Below, piece by piece: positions 1-11,988 of a stretch of DNA of 64,000 bases. The DNA comes from Fagopyrum homotropicum. Its lineage: Eukaryota > Streptophyta > Magnoliopsida > Caryophyllales > Polygonaceae. The notes beneath the pieces were generated by a model. The model ran no database searches, was not told where the DNA came from, and saw only the letters and a list, made by a program, of their open reading frames with translations. The DNA lies in contig BSWB01000003.1 of assembly GCA_033239125.1 (NCBI GenBank), forward strand, positions 36,471,001 through 36,535,000, in the 5' to 3' direction. Each line of letters begins with the position of its first letter. Position 1 is the stretch's first letter. Both the position numbers and the translations under genes were made by a program.

Positions 1-2845
1 CACAATGGGTCCCGACCCTTAGCCTGACAACAATTTCACCGGATCTTGCAACAAGGCACAAATAAAGGCCAAAACCAAAATACATTTTTATGCAATGTTA
101 TGAAACCCGAAAATAAAAGAAAGGAAAGACTTCAGCCGTCCTTACAACAACATTAACATAATATACAAAAACAACAACACAAGGACTCCAAAACCCAAAA
201 TAATCTAAGATGTATGGGACCCCGGCTGCCCACTCCTCCGGATCACTCGACCACATCCTAACCTGCACATCAACTACAACAATCGGTATAAAACCGTTAG
301 CTCACATTCTAGGCATTATAAGAATAATATGGCACAAACACACATAGGAACACAAACACACAACATGCTCATAAACATACACATCCGTTACTTATTATCT
401 TTTTAGGTTATTCCATATCTAATTCATTTGTTTCAAGTGTGACACGAGAGTCTTATAACTCTCGCCTCTGTTCCCGTGTAACCAACAGGAGTGTGGCAGC
501 GCCCAACCCGTATACCCTGAGGGAGTGTTGAAGAAGTCCGCCCGTATACCGTGTATGGCCTGGTCGCAGAGATCCCCCCAGTCTCCCTCGGGAAACTGAG
601 CGGTGATGTCACCGCCCGATAATAATCGTAGTAACAATGGGCCAATAAATAAGGTCAAGTAAATCCCAATCCATTTTCATGCTTAAAAGCGGTAAACACA
701 CACCACCATATACATCCAAATAAGGCATAGAAGCGGCTAAGTAAGTCTGAGGACTTACCTCATCTCAAAGCTAACCGAAACCGATAACACTCTCCGAAAG
801 AATATAACCAAAGCCTGTACAAGACAAGGCACGATAATCAACAACCACTCACGCAAGCTAGAAGTCCTTAGACTTATAATACTATATACTCTTATTAGGT
901 CATACACTCCCATAAACTAGGATACTCTCCTAGCCCTCATAAACTCACGAGATCTACTATAACCACATGCTAGAATACTTCCATCCTAACTCCACAATCT
1001 CATCAAACACACACTCACAACCTCAACAAAGCTCACATGATAATTACACACCTCAATCCTTAGAACGTTCAAACCATCCTCAAATCCTCACCTAAAGTTC
1101 CAAGCCACTACTTGGCATTTGCCCTAAGTTATGCTAGATCCAACCTATACCACTAAACATAACTAGATCGAGGAAGAAGGTACTCACACACGATCCAAGG
1201 TTGAAGATGATCTACGGACGTCGAGATTGGATTCGATGGCCTTTATCGGGGTGCTTCCGAACCTAAATCCAAAGCTAAACAAATTTAGCTCATATGCTAA
1301 ATTTGATAGTAATATATATACGATATATTAATTTGAGGTAAAACTCGTTTTCAAAAGCCAACATTAAAAACCCACAATACATTTTCCGGGCAATTTATAC
1401 AAACATAGGAACTTGGTCATAAACCACAATTAAAATCTTTAGGGTCATAATCCGAATTTAATCCAACAAGGGCATAATTGATATTTTGTAAAACCGGGTC
1501 AATATATGTAAATAAATTTTCTGCAGAGGGCATAAATACAACTTCTAAAAATTAGGGTCAAAACTGCAAATTCAAAGAAGTGGGCACAATCTGCAATTAA
1601 CAATCAAATAAAGGGCCCGGTTTGAAAATAACTCAAAAGGGTCTCTAAACCCTACAGAAGAGAGTTGGCGGCGGTGGGAAGGCAGCAATCCAGCACTGGA
1701 AGCGGAAGGGGCTCCGGCGGGGCGACGATGGCTCTCTCTCAGCGGCGAGGTCGTCGGTTGTTGTGTTCTCGGGGGTTGACGGCTCCAATGGCTTCCTGGT
1801 GGTGATCCAGGCGGGGCGACGAAGGCAGTAGCTTCCCCCTGTTTCCTGTGTTCAGGACGCAGCAAAAAGAGGAGAGGCGAGGCTGTGTTGCTGATCCAGG
1901 CGAGACTCAAGAGGGAGAGGCCGTTCACACTGGGAGAAGCAGAGGGGAGTCACGCGTGCGAATCAGGGCTAGGAGGCCACGACATATAAGGCTCGACGGT
2001 GTTGTTGCAGAAAGAGAGTGCAGAGAGAGATTGGAGTCTAGTCCAAAGGTGGCGATACAGGAAATCGAACGGTGGCAGGCTTTTCTCGGTGTTACCTAGG
2101 CGGTTGCAGGCGGTTCTGGTTGGTGTTGCTTCCAGAGGAAGAGAAGGAGGTCGAGGCTCAAGGAAGCGGTTGCCGATATGGCCGAAAGCTCCACTACTGC
2201 AGGTTGAGACGAAGGCGCTACAGAATCGAGAGGAAGAGGCAAGTATGTTGAACTAACAAGGGAAGAAGTAGAGGCTTGAGGTTGCTGTCTTCTTGGAAGG
2301 AGGGGGAATCAGCTCTTGGGTTAGATGTAAAGGTAAGGTGAAAACAGAGGGTGAGAGTGAGGTGTTTGCTGTGTTGATAAGGGCGAGAAGGATGTAAGGC
2401 TGCTCGCGAGATTAACAGAGAAGATGGAGACAAGGGTCAGTGCTGCTCGAGAGAAGGAGAAGCAATTGTAAGGTTTGAAGAGATAACACATAGAGCAGGG
2501 GAGAGACGTGAGGGGTCGGTTACGTGTAGCAGCAAGAAACATCATCACGTTGGGAAAGAGATGCAAAGCAGGAATGGAGAAAAAAAAATAAATAAAAAGG
2601 AAAATAGGGTAAAAGAGTAAACTCGATTAAAAGCATTCGGAACGGGATTTTCGAATCGGAAATCATTCCCGACTTTTCCGAAAATAATAATACGGATATA
2701 CTTAAACGTATCCAAAATATAAATATACTTGGGAACTATATTTTAAGTCATTAAAATACCTTTTAAAAATATTTAAGCTAATAAATATATCGATAAAATC
2801 CGAAAAAATAAAAATCGCAAACTCGTCAAAATTTGGGGCGTTACA
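1..2845 (-). mobile_element. Solo-LTR-like repeat, copy 1 (Ty3/gypsy-type ends, left edge outside window)
   Basis: The right end reads ATTTGGGGCGTTACA. The left part (CACAATGGGTCCCGACC...) matches, in reverse complement, the sequence about 50 bases inside the right end of the copy at 19885-21045. The same family recurs at 52468-55324, where it is about 2.86 kb, has TGTAACACCCC/TTACA ends and carries a 5-bp target duplication. No gag or pol is seen, so a solo LTR is the simplest reading. TGTAACACCC-type ends with LTRs of 2-4 kb are known from Tekay/Del chromoviruses; that family assignment is inference. Strand is relative: this copy is opposite to the 7-21 kb copy. The ORFs inside are fortuitous. 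Confidence 0.7.
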
Positions 2846-3789
2846 TCCAAGGTAATTTCTGAACACCAATTGATATTTTGTTTCGATCGGTTGATTTATT
2901 TAACAATTACTACCGATAATCGTCACTGCAATGTTGAGCCGTTTATCCTCGTCTTCCTTCGATCAGTTGTTGTTTCGCCGGTAACAAAGCCTTCAACCAT
3001 CTATTTGCACACTGTGGAACTAATCTCCCTTCCAATTGGTTCTCTATTCTTTATTGAACATAAATATATTTGGTTTATGGATATGTAGCTATTCTATCTT
3101 GATCGTGTGGTGCATCGAGGAGTTAGAGAGGTCGAAAGGTGTATACCTGTATTCCGTGGATGGACAGATTCTATGGTTTCTGAACGAGAAAAAAAGTGAG
3201 ATGTTAGGAGGGGGATTCGGACGAGGACGGATAGAGGATGTTCAAAGACTACCATCAAATGCAAATATTTTGGTAACAAATGAGGTATGAAACACACGTT
3301 TTTTGTTTATGTAAATAACTATTATTCGTAATTACTATGAATTCATAATATATAATTATGATTAATTTCAGCTATTATTCTTGCTCTTGTAAGGACATGT
3401 AAATTATTCGTAATTATCATGTATTATTAATATTAGTAACTATGAATAAACTCAACTAATCTATCTGGATTGTGTGTGGTCGTATAAATTATTCGTAATT
3501 ACTATGTATTCATAATTTCAATAATTATGAATAAATGTTTAAAGTTTTTATTAAAATGTAGGATTACAAACGTGATCTGTTGAGTGGAGTCTTGGAGATG
3601 ATTGTTGGTATAAAGGGTTTCATTGAAAAATCTAACAAAATTCCAAGGAATATTACGAGTGAATATGGAATAAGGGCTTGTTATGATTTGGGGAAGATGG
3701 CTTTGAGTGGTTGTGGGTACAGTGGAGAAGGAAGTAGTGGAATATGTATTATTAATATTAGTAACTATGAATAAACTCAGCTAATCTAC

Positions 3790-4582
3790 CTTTTGTTATA
3801 GTATGTACCTGTTGTGAAAGAAGTTGGGATAGGGTTTGACTGCAGATATGAAAAATTTACTAGCGATTTCAATGTTGCCCTTCGCTTTTGTGAAGATCGT
3901 GTTGATTTGACTGATTTTGACATGGTTAGTCCTCATATTGTTAGTTGATTTATTGTATTTTTTTAAGCTTATACTAAGTTTTTTTTTATTTCTTGTATTT
4001 GTTTCAAGATAATGTTCTCACTGAGTTGTAAGATGCATCACTTTGTGGTGTGTTTCCATATGAAGACTGATGTGACTGAGATACTTGATAATCGTAGAGA
4101 TTCCGACATTGATTACAACTACTATGTCACTCGACTGGTACGGTTTAGTTTGAAAGACCACTTTAATCGTTGGATTCGTAATTATTCATTATTTGTTACA
4201 TTAATTTCAAGTGTTGCTATTTGGTCTACACCTTATTAATGTTGGATTAGACTTGATGGGTGGAAGGATACGAGAGGTAGAGGAAGCCAAGGTTTTGAAG
4301 ATGGCGTGGAAAGATAACAGGGTATCTGATGACAGTAGAATATATGCTATGAGACATATGGAAACATACAAAGGGGATGTTAAGTGGGAATGTGGCTTCA
4401 AGTATCAAAGGGTACAGAGTCTAAAGACATTAAGGGTTCAATATCTGCACCAATTCCTTACCAGTGAGATTAATGAGGTAAAGGAAAATCTTTTGAATGC
4501 CTTGGAGATGGGTGCTAAACAAATTGACGAGTGGACATCAAGAATGGATGATAATGATGATCGTTTAGATAGACTTCCTTGA
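3790..4582 (+). pseudogene. Ulp1-like (C48) cysteine protease fragment of MULE-1
   Basis: Pieces of a spliced Ulp1/SENP-type protease are visible. At 4012-4135 the peptide contains HHFVVCFHMKTDVTEILDN, matching the His (usually HW) and Asp (DS/DN) blocks of C48 peptidases. At 4211-4582 follow AMRHMETYKG, an Arg-rich LRVQYL and a helical tail, typical of the C-terminal part of plant transposon Ulp1 domains. Where the family has D-C-G-(V/I)-(F/Y) just before MRHME, this copy has D-S-R-I-Y, so the catalytic Cys and its Gly are replaced. Upstream ORFs at 3036-3290 and 3580-3774 may be further exons, but I do not recognise them. The copy is probably inactive. Confidence 0.6.
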
Positions 4583-5895
4583 CTTAATGTAATCTACTAG
4601 TAGCAACTTGACATCTTCAAACTTAGTTGTGTCTATTGGGTTTTTAGGACAATTGTTGGATTTATTTTGTTTATGTCTACTTTGATTTGACTGGTTATTA
4701 CTTGTTGTGTCGTGGGTGTTTGATGAATGCTTATTCGTAGTTAATATTATTTTTGATATATAGTTGTCATATCGAGTAATATAACAATCGTAGTTATTAT
4801 AAGTGATTGTAATTTGGTCAATGAAAATTATAACGTTTGTATAATTTTTACTATTAAGTTTCAAAACCAAATTACCAATAATATATTATGTACTTGTGTT
4901 TGACATAATAGCGATTATTCGTAATTACAACTGTTTTTTAATTGATAAATGACAATGTATACAAGAAATTATTCGTAATTACAAATGTTTTTTAAGTGAG
5001 CTATAACAATGTATAAAAGCATTAAGTTCGTAATTACAAGCATTTTTTTAGTGATACAAAACAATGTATAGAAGCATTAAGTTCGTAATTACAAACGGTC
5101 AATGCTGTGATCGTTTAGATAGACTTCCTTTAGTTAATGTACTCTACTACTAACAACTTGAAATCTTCAAACTTAGCTATTTTTATGGTTTTTAGGATTA
5201 TTGTTTGACTTATTTTGTGAATGTCTAGTTTGTTTGGACTAGTTATTAATCGATGTGTCGTGGATGTTTGCATACTTTACACTATGAAGTTTTAAAACCA
5301 AAATGACAATAATATATTATTTACTTGTGTTTGACATAATAGTGATTATTCGTAATTACAAACGTTTGTATAATTTTCACTATTAAGTTTCAAAACCAAA
5401 TTACCAATAATATATTATGTACTTGTGTTTGACATAATAACGATTATTCGTAATTACAACTGTTTTTTAATTGATAAATGACAATGTATACAAGAAATTA
5501 TTCGTAATTACAAACGTTTTTTAAGTGAGGTATAACAATGTATACAAGCATTAAGTTCGTAATTATAATCGTTTTTTTAGTGATACAAAACAATGTATAG
5601 AAGCATTAAGTTCGTAATTACAAACGGTCAATGATGTGATCGTTTAGATAGACTTCCTTTAGTTAATGTACTCGACTACTAGCAACTTGAAATCTTCAAA
5701 CTTAGCTATTTTTATGGTTTTTTAGGATTATTGTTTGACTTATTTTGTGAATGTCTAGTTTGTTTTAACTAGTTATTAATCGATGTGTCGTGGATGTCTG
5801 CATAATTTACACTATGAAGTTTTAAAACCAAATTACCAATAATATATTATGTACTTGTGTTTGACATAATAGCGATTATTCGTAATTACAAGTGT
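4557..5895 (+). repeat. About 2.5 tandem copies of a ~530-550 bp unit
   Basis: Each unit starts with GATCGTTTAGATAGACTTCC, at 4557, 5109 and 5638. The first start is the 3' end of the Ulp1-like ORF, so the duplication took in the stop-codon region. Unit 2 also holds an internal duplication of about 95 bp around TAATATATTATGTACTTG. Unit 3 stops after about 260 bp at TTCGTAATTACAAG, where the FAR1-like fragment begins. Confidence 0.8.
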
Positions 5896-6165
5896 AGATG
5901 CATAGCTCTTATAAAAAGCTTCTCCATCCTCAATTGTTTTGAACCTCTTTCCAATTGTCGATATCAACATTTCATCGCATGTTGGTATCCAATACACTGA
6001 TCCATCTGGCGTTTTTGTATTGGCAAAACCAACCGGAATATCCTCATCACATTCTAAATTTTGAAAAATGAAATCCATATATTCTCCTTCTTGAACTGCA
6101 TTAGACTTATGAACCTCCCATTGTTTGGTTGTGCCTGAAAAAACAAATACTCTATTAGACGTCAA
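5895..6165 (-). pseudogene. FAR1/FHY3-type DNA-binding domain fragment (MULE-1 transposase remnant)
   Basis: The minus-strand reading frame contains IPTCDEMLISTIGKRFKTI followed by EDGEAFYKSYA, matching the start of the FAR1 DNA-binding domain (P-x-x-G-x-x-F-x-s-x-e-e-A-x-x-F-Y-x-x-Y-A). Homology stops at about 5895, where the tandem-repeat unit begins. No SWIM or DDE part is seen, so it is a 5' fragment of a FAR1-related MULE transposase gene. Confidence 0.55.
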
Positions 6166-6169
6166 TTTA

Positions 6170-6990
6170 TTTTATTCGTAATTATAATGATATTTTCAAC
6201 TGAAACTAAAATGATACAAATGTGTTATTCGTAGTTACTCTGTTTATTATATTTATTATCAATCTGAAATTTGTTTATTCGTAATTATAATGATCTTTTC
6301 AACTGAAACTAAAATGATACAAGTGTGTTATTCGTAGTTAATCTGTCTATTAGATTTATTATCAACAACGAATTTTTTTTGTCTATCAGTTCTTCGTACG
6401 AGTTTCAACAATGCAACTCTACAATTCTATCGATTATTCGCACGATTTATGTCAAAGCGATTTAATTACAACGAGTAAATTTGAATACATACACTTACTC
6501 AGATTTGCATATGGAGAAACAAACTGCTTTCTTGACGGGATATGATTTTCTTGACTGGATATGACAGCTTGTTGAATTCTGTTATTATGATCGACTTAAA
6601 CAGATGTTGTAGAGAGACCGAATTGAATAAATTTGCATATGCACACTCAATATGAGTTTCCCATTGTTTCGTTTTTTATTTGACGGAATTGGGGAGAACT
6701 GTTAATGGAGTTGAACGTATAATAGAGAGGAGGAAGGAGATATCTTGTGAATCTTTTTTAACTAACGGTTTTCTATAATACAATATATATTTTTAAAAGA
6801 CAATTAAGAGAGAGTGGGTTCACTCTCTTTTAATGAGAGTGAATAAGTATTATACATTAATTGGTTTTCTATTTATCATTTTCTACCATTAATTTAGACC
6901 ATTGAATTTTAAAAATTGGATGATCACGATTTGTTCTCATGTTCTCATGTTAGAGGTTGTTCTCATAATGTATATATATATATATATATA
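6170..6990. other. MULE-1 flank without recognisable gene; hairpin and (TA)10
   Basis: No gene is seen. The tract contains more ATTCGTA motifs up to 6345, a short hairpin near 6808-6834 (AAGAGAGAGTGGGTTCACTC followed by TCTTTTA) and a direct repeat of GTTCTCATG at 6931-6950. A (TA)10 run at 6971-6990 sits exactly where homology to the solo-LTR family begins. Confidence 0.6.
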
Positions 6991-8398
6991 TTTTAATTGC
7001 TTCCTTTATTTTTCCTTTTTATTTTTATGCTACCTTTCCTCTCTCCTCTGGCGGATGAACAACCGCCCAACCCACGCTATCTGACTCCTCGTTGCCAGGT
7101 ACCGCCACTCTAGCCTACAACCCTGCAAGACTCTCTCGGGACTCAACCGCTTAGCACTCAACCTCACAACTCTCTTACCTCTCAGCCTTTCACCCCCCTT
7201 TCTCACCTTGTTGTGCCCCATCACTACTTTCCTCACGCAAGCCAGTCCAAGTGCCAGGGTACTGCATTCCATCCCCATCTCTGTATCGTCTACCATTGGA
7301 GACCCCTCAGTACAGAAGGTTGGCGACTAGCGAGGACTGCACCACCAGGACAGGAACCGCCGGATCGAAAGGGGGCTGCCTCTACGCTGCAGCCTTGATC
7401 GATCGGAGCCACTGGCCGGACTGGGCACAACCGCCACCTTCTCAACCTTCTCCCTCTGTCCTCCCCTCTAATGCCTGGAGGCCGCCAGTGCAGGGAGTTG
7501 CACCGCTGCCGACCGTCACACCTTTCTCCGCCTCGAACCATCGGTGTCGCCGGCGTGGTGAGTCGCCCCCACCTCTTTCTTTCTCTTCTTTTCTCCTCTG
7601 GGTAACGTGTCATCCCTATTTCGTGTGCAGCCGCCGGAAGGGATTGGAGTATCTCCTCCCCTGCTCAGCTGTCGGAGACGTCGCAAGGGAACCCGACGAC
7701 GGCTGCCCTCCTTCCTTCGTTCCCTGGTAGCGCGCCGCCTCTCCCTCTGTTATGTTCCAGGGTTGAAGAAGACTACTTGCATTAATTATTAAATCGGCCC
7801 AACCTTTCATTGTTATTACAATCTTGACCCTTCATTTATGTATTATAGTTTTGACCCCCATTCTCTTGGAATTTGTTGTGTGTACCCTGCTGAATGGTAT
7901 TATTGTAATCTTGATATTATATTCTTAAAATGTGCAACTTTTACCCTTGGGTATAAATTATAATTTTGACCCAAAGCTTATTTCGAAAATGGCTGAGTTT
8001 TATGAGTTTCCTTGTTGCCGGAAAAGTTGACTTCGGATTTTATCTATGTTTATAAATTTTGTATGAATCGTCCCGGAAAGCGTTTTTGCGAGTTTTAATC
8101 CTTGTTTTAAAAGCGGGATTTTCCTTATATTTTATACACTCGATGGATTAATTTCGAGTTATGACTCAAGGGTTTAATTGTGGGTTTTGAGCGTTTGCTA
8201 AATTTGTGTAGTTTGGTTTTAGGTCCGGAAGCGCCCCGATAAAGGCCTAACGAGTCCAAGTTCGACTTCCGTCTTTTGACGTCACGTGAGTACCCTCTCC
8301 CTCGAGATTGTGATCTTACTCGATTTAGCTATATTTAGTATTAATATCATGCTAGGTTGGATCTAGCATAACTTAGAGTGAATGCCAAGTAGTGGCTT
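6990..8398 (+). mobile_element. Solo-LTR-like repeat, copy 2, left part (5'-truncated, interrupted by Athila element)
   Basis: From about 8220 to 8398 this matches the reverse complement of copy 1 (GCGCCCCGATAAAGGCC; GGTTGGATCTAGCATAACTT; ATGCCAAGTAGTGGCTT), and the homology resumes at 19885 beyond the retrotransposon. The expected TGTAACGCCCC start is missing; the copy begins at the (TA)n tract. ORFs such as 7251-7730 run through it in GC-richer sequence, but they are not conserved in copies 1 and 3. Confidence 0.65.
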
Positions 8399-8942
8399 TG
8401 ATAGCATGAATTATAGTCTATATTTTGAGGTTTGTTTGGACGTTTTATCTTTCATTATCTGCATGATTGCATGTATATTATGTGATTATATTACCATTTC
8501 ATCTACCTTTGCGAGAATCGAGGTCTACACCTAGTTTTGCTGTAATTGTAGGTAAAATGGCACGTTTTGCATCAAAAAGGAACAAATGGAGCTATGGAAG
8601 TCATTGGAGCTACATTGAGGAGCATAAGGAACCATCCAGGAAGCATAGCCATGGATTAAGATTCACTTTGGACCAGTTTTGAGAGATTTCACATTCAGTT
8701 GTGACTCACCTCGGTTGACCAGAGATTCATCTCGACCGAGGTGATCCAGAGACGCCAACTCGACCGAGACGAACACCTAGGACGCGGCGAGAATATTTTA
8801 TTCTTGGCTGAGATCTTTTATCTTTGGAAGGTGATCTTATATTTTTGGGCTTGGCTCCTGGAAGGAAGAAGATCTTATATTTTACCTATTTTTATGGGAG
8901 AAGATCTTTCTAAGATATTTTATCTTTGGAGGGTTATTTTCC

Positions 8943-8950
8943 TATAAAAA
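8943..8950 (+). promoter_or_regulatory. LTR TATA box (TATAAAAA)
   Basis: CCTATAAAAAGGG lies about 545 bp into the LTR and would place the start of the genomic RNA near 8975. The same box in the 3' LTR is at 18654. Repeated ATCTTTTATCTTTGGA-like stretches precede it. Confidence 0.55.
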
Positions 8951-9572
8951 GGGTTGGATTTCCACAAATCCAACATCCTGCATACATCTCGCTTACGGCT
9001 GAAGATCCCGCTTACACCGATCAAGGTTTATACACCGCTGCAGCCATACTCCAGTTGGGAGATTTGAAGAACCTTTTTGAAGGTTGAAGGAAGATTGAAG
9101 ATCATAGCTTTTATAGCTTTTTGAAGGGTTTTGTAAGATTGTCTTTGATTCCCTTCCTTGTTGTCTTCTATTGTTGGATTGCTATCCAAGGAACGCTTTT
9201 GTCGTGATATTTGATTCAGTTATTGAAGTCTTTTCATTGACTTCTTCTTGTTCAAATATTCACTTTCTTCCCATATATTTGATTTATACTTTCATGATGA
9301 TGAGTGGCTAATTTCCTTGTGTGATTCTAGGGTGATTGACTGAAGGTTATGGGAAAAATAATGATAGAATAATCTTAGATTCCAGTAGGACCCTGAAAGT
9401 TCGAGTCTTTAACCTTAACCCTAAGCATCTCGCTCAGTCGATGAACATCTCGGCCGGGGTGGAATTTGGCTGACCGAGGTGACTTATCTGATCCTAAACT
9501 GAGAGTTAAGTGTTAGAGTTTGCCAAATCCTATTCTTATTACACCTTTCCTGGTTCAAAGCAAGCTTAGGAT

Positions 9573-9830
9573 GAGACTTACCCGGTAATTCCTTAGTTTG
9601 TGTACCAACGATCATAAGCGTAGGTAATAAAGGTTTATCCTTTATTGGGGTTTGAGTGTGCTTCCATCCCATCTTTGTGAGTTAGCCTGAGACTTACCCG
9701 GTAAAGGTTGATTCTATTTCCTTAGATGGTATGTTAGTTTGAGATTATAATTCTTTATCTTAATTCCTTGAGACTTACCCGGTAATAGGAGTTACGGTTT
9801 TGGATTAGTGAGTAGTGAGACTTACCCGGT
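9573..9830 (+). repeat. Four copies of GAGACTTACCCGGT in the LTR
   Basis: Identical 14-mers lie at 9573, 9689, 9770 and 9817 (spacings 116, 81 and 47), and again at the matching sites of the 3' LTR (19284-19541). They lie downstream of the TATA box, in the transcribed R/U5 part. Their role is unknown. Confidence 0.85.
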
Positions 9831-10179
9831 GATCTACTCCACTTTAGTAACACCTTCCCCTTGCAAAAATCTCAGCTTTGTCCGCTTATCTTTAGATCTT
9901 GAGTTGGAACCACAACTAGACGCTTTAATCCCTAGAATTGCATGTTTGCTTTATTGACTTCTTATTCATCTTTGATTGTGTTAATTGCTCTTGTGGTTAG
10001 TATTCACGAAGCTCACTGTTATTGACTTTGTTTCACCGAGTCCCTGTGATCGACCCCTAAAATTTCTTGGTTTTTACTACGATTGACCCGTACACTGCGG
10101 GTTCGCATCCTTGTTTTAAGCTTAAGTCTAGGGTTAAAAATTTAAAGCTTGCACACACCGTTTGGAGCGAACAAGTTTT

Positions 10180-10197
10180 TGGCGCCGTTGCCGGGGA
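10180..10197 (+). promoter_or_regulatory. Primer-binding site, tRNA-Asp type
   Basis: TGGCGCCGTTGCCGGGGA starts 6 bases after the LTR. It is complementary to the 3' end of plant tRNA-Asp, as is usual for Athila-group elements. Confidence 0.85.
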
Positions 10198-10299
10198 CTT
10201 GGTCTAGACCGAGCCGGTACGGTTTGCTCTTGGGGCACTTGCCCCCGTGTCATCTAACCACTCTACTTGAGTGACTTTTGCAGGTTCTTTCTTAGGTAT

Positions 10300-11946
10300 A
10301 TGCGAAGAACCCGCACTGGGAAGGAAATCGTTCCTTACGATCCCGAACCAGAAAAGACATACAAGCGACGCTTAAAAGAAGCGAAGATGGCCCAACAAGA
10401 CAACCGCGATCTTGAGGCCGAATTGAAAGAGGCGTTAGAGCTGCTACGCCTCAGCAAGGAAGAACTAAGGCGAGAGAAGGAAGAAACTCGCACCAAAACT
10501 GAAGCAATCGAAGCAGAAATGGCCGTCATACGAGACCAAATTCTACTTCGACCGAGGGACGACCCAGTTCCCGATGCTGGACCGAGGCAGGTTCCAGTTG
10601 CTGACCCTCGACCGAGGCAGGTCCCAGTACCAGACGCCCCGGCCGAGATACATCCACCTCGGATGCCAGTCCGAGATACTCTTCTTGCAGGACTTCCACA
10701 AACCCTAGGTCAAAGGATGGACCCTAATCAACAACTGAGGCGTCCAGGAGTCAACCTAGGAGATCCAGCGGACCATGACTATGAACTTCGACCGCAAGTT
10801 CTATCCATGATTCGCCAATGCCAATTTGGAGGGATGGAGAAGGAATCACCACATCAACATCTTCAAAACTACGAGATTTTGATGGAAACCTTGCAATCTT
10901 CCAGAATTGAAAATAACAACTACAAGCTAAGACCTTTTTACTTTTCTTTAAAAGATAGAGCTCTTACTTGGTATCAATCTCTTCCTCCAGGAAAAATCAG
11001 CACATGGGAGGAAATGTCTACGGAGTTCTTGACCAAATTCTTTCCCCCCTCAAAGACAGCTGAAATGAGAGGGAAGATAAATGCTTTCATTATGAAGGAC
11101 AAGGAGAGCTTGTCCAAGTCATGAGAGCGGTTCAAGGACATTCTTTTGGATTGCCCACATCATGGGATTCCAAAGTTAGAGTTATTGGAGATTTACTTCA
11201 AAGGACTGGACGGAAGCACCCAGTTCAATCTCCAATTACTCTCCGCCGGTACCTTCATGGACATGGCGATCAACGAGGCTTGGGACTTCATCGAGAAGCA
11301 AGCCTTGCACATGGAGAAGTACACCCACCAAGGAGCTGAATGTGGAGTTAAAAGAGTCAACTTTCAAGAGACTCAATCCAACAACAATCAACTCACGTCT
11401 TTGAAGAATGACGTGAAGCAATTGAAGGAACTCTTGGTTGCTCAAACCAAGAGGGAAGAGCAAGGACAAAGGAACAACAACAACGGATACCGTAACAACA
11501 ACAACGGTTCCCGGAACAACAACTACAACAACAACAATAGAGGATCCAATAGCAATAATTGGAGGGCGAACAACCAAAATAACGGTAACAATCATTCAAA
11601 CTCCAACTCTAACGATTCCTCTAACCCTTTCCTCTCTTCCCCTTCTTCTTCTTCTTCTACTCCATTAAAAAGCCAGGGGCAAGGATCAAGTTCGTCTCAG
11701 CCAGAAAAGAAAGACGCAGTTCTGGAGGCTATCTTGATCAAGCTTAGTGCTATGGAGACTTCTATGACTTCATTTTCGAGGGCCCAAAAGTCCTTCGAAC
11801 AACAACTTGCAAGTAGGGCGAATGAAGCGCCAAGAGATCCAAGGAAGCTTCAAGCAAAGACAGAAAGCAAACCTAAGGGCCAGTGCATTGCCATAACGAC
11901 GAGGAGTGGACTCAAAACTGCAGATCCAGTACCTCGTTCGACGTAG
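10300..11946 (+). pseudogene. Athila gag with one in-frame nonsense codon
   Basis: The first ATG is at 10300 (the frame is open from 10267). Order: a charged coiled coil (about residues 20-75), a Pro-rich stretch rich in the PRQVPV repeat, the retrotransposon gag domain (NYEILMETLQ, LKDRALTWYQSLPPG, W-E-E-M, F-L-T-K-F-F-P), an Asn-rich low-complexity stretch (about 11475-11610) and a Ser-rich tail. TGA at 11122-11124 replaces the conserved Trp of the ESWERFK-like block; the same frame then continues with ERFKDILLDCPHHG to TAG at 11944. The next ORF (11989) is in the same frame, so gag and pol would form one polyprotein if both stops were read through. Confidence 0.85.
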
Positions 11947-11988
11947 ACCACCTCGGTCCAGATCCAGTCGAAGAACACCTCGACCGAG

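Larger units (their letters stand above)
3320..6345 (+). repeat. Dispersed motif family ATTCGTAATTAC (about 20 copies)
   Basis: The motif TTATTCGTAATTAC, or close variants (TTCGTAATTAC, ATTCGTAGTTA), occurs near 3324, 3406, 3490, 4172, 4733, 4915, 4972, 5028, 5081, 5348, 5442, 5500, 5553, 5611, 5877, 6174, 6226, 6277 and 6329. Nearly all are in + orientation, and the core GTAATTAC is a palindrome. Some copies come from the 530-bp tandem duplication, but others lie outside it in unrelated context. Confidence 0.8.
2850..6900. mobile_element. Decayed Mutator-like element MULE-1 (Ulp1-like gene + / FAR1-like fragment -)
   Basis: A Ulp1-protease-like coding region on + (about 3.8-4.58 kb) faces a FAR1-type DNA-binding fragment on - (5895-6165). 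Between them lie about 2.5 tandem copies of a roughly 530-550 bp unit. A short motif around ATTCGTAATTAC is scattered over the whole non-coding part. Convergent transposase and Ulp1 genes are also seen in MULE-2 in this window. The exact termini are not resolved: no clear terminal inverted repeat or target duplication is visible, and the left side abuts the solo LTR. Confidence 0.55.
8399..10173 (+). repeat. 5' LTR of the Athila-type element
   Basis: TG...CA ends, same length as the 3' LTR. It holds the palindromic CTCGACCGAG motifs at 8711-8775 and 9447-9480, a TATA box at 8943, and four copies of GAGACTTACCCGGT. Confidence 0.92.

Noticed and set aside
1572..2566. Several ORFs of 70-118 codons
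   Set aside because: Opposite-strand, overlapping frames inside a solo LTR with no recognisable domain.
7251..7730. 159-codon ORF on + (and overlapping frames on both strands)
   Set aside because: It lies in GC-richer DNA of solo-LTR copy 2, is low-complexity and is not conserved in the other two copies.
9573..9830. CRISPR-like array (GAGACTTACCCGGT repeats)
   Set aside because: Plant nuclear DNA, only four 14-bp copies with unequal spacing inside an LTR.
11236..11595. Antisense ORF rich in Val
   Set aside because: Mirror of the Asn-rich gag stretch (AAC codons read backwards).
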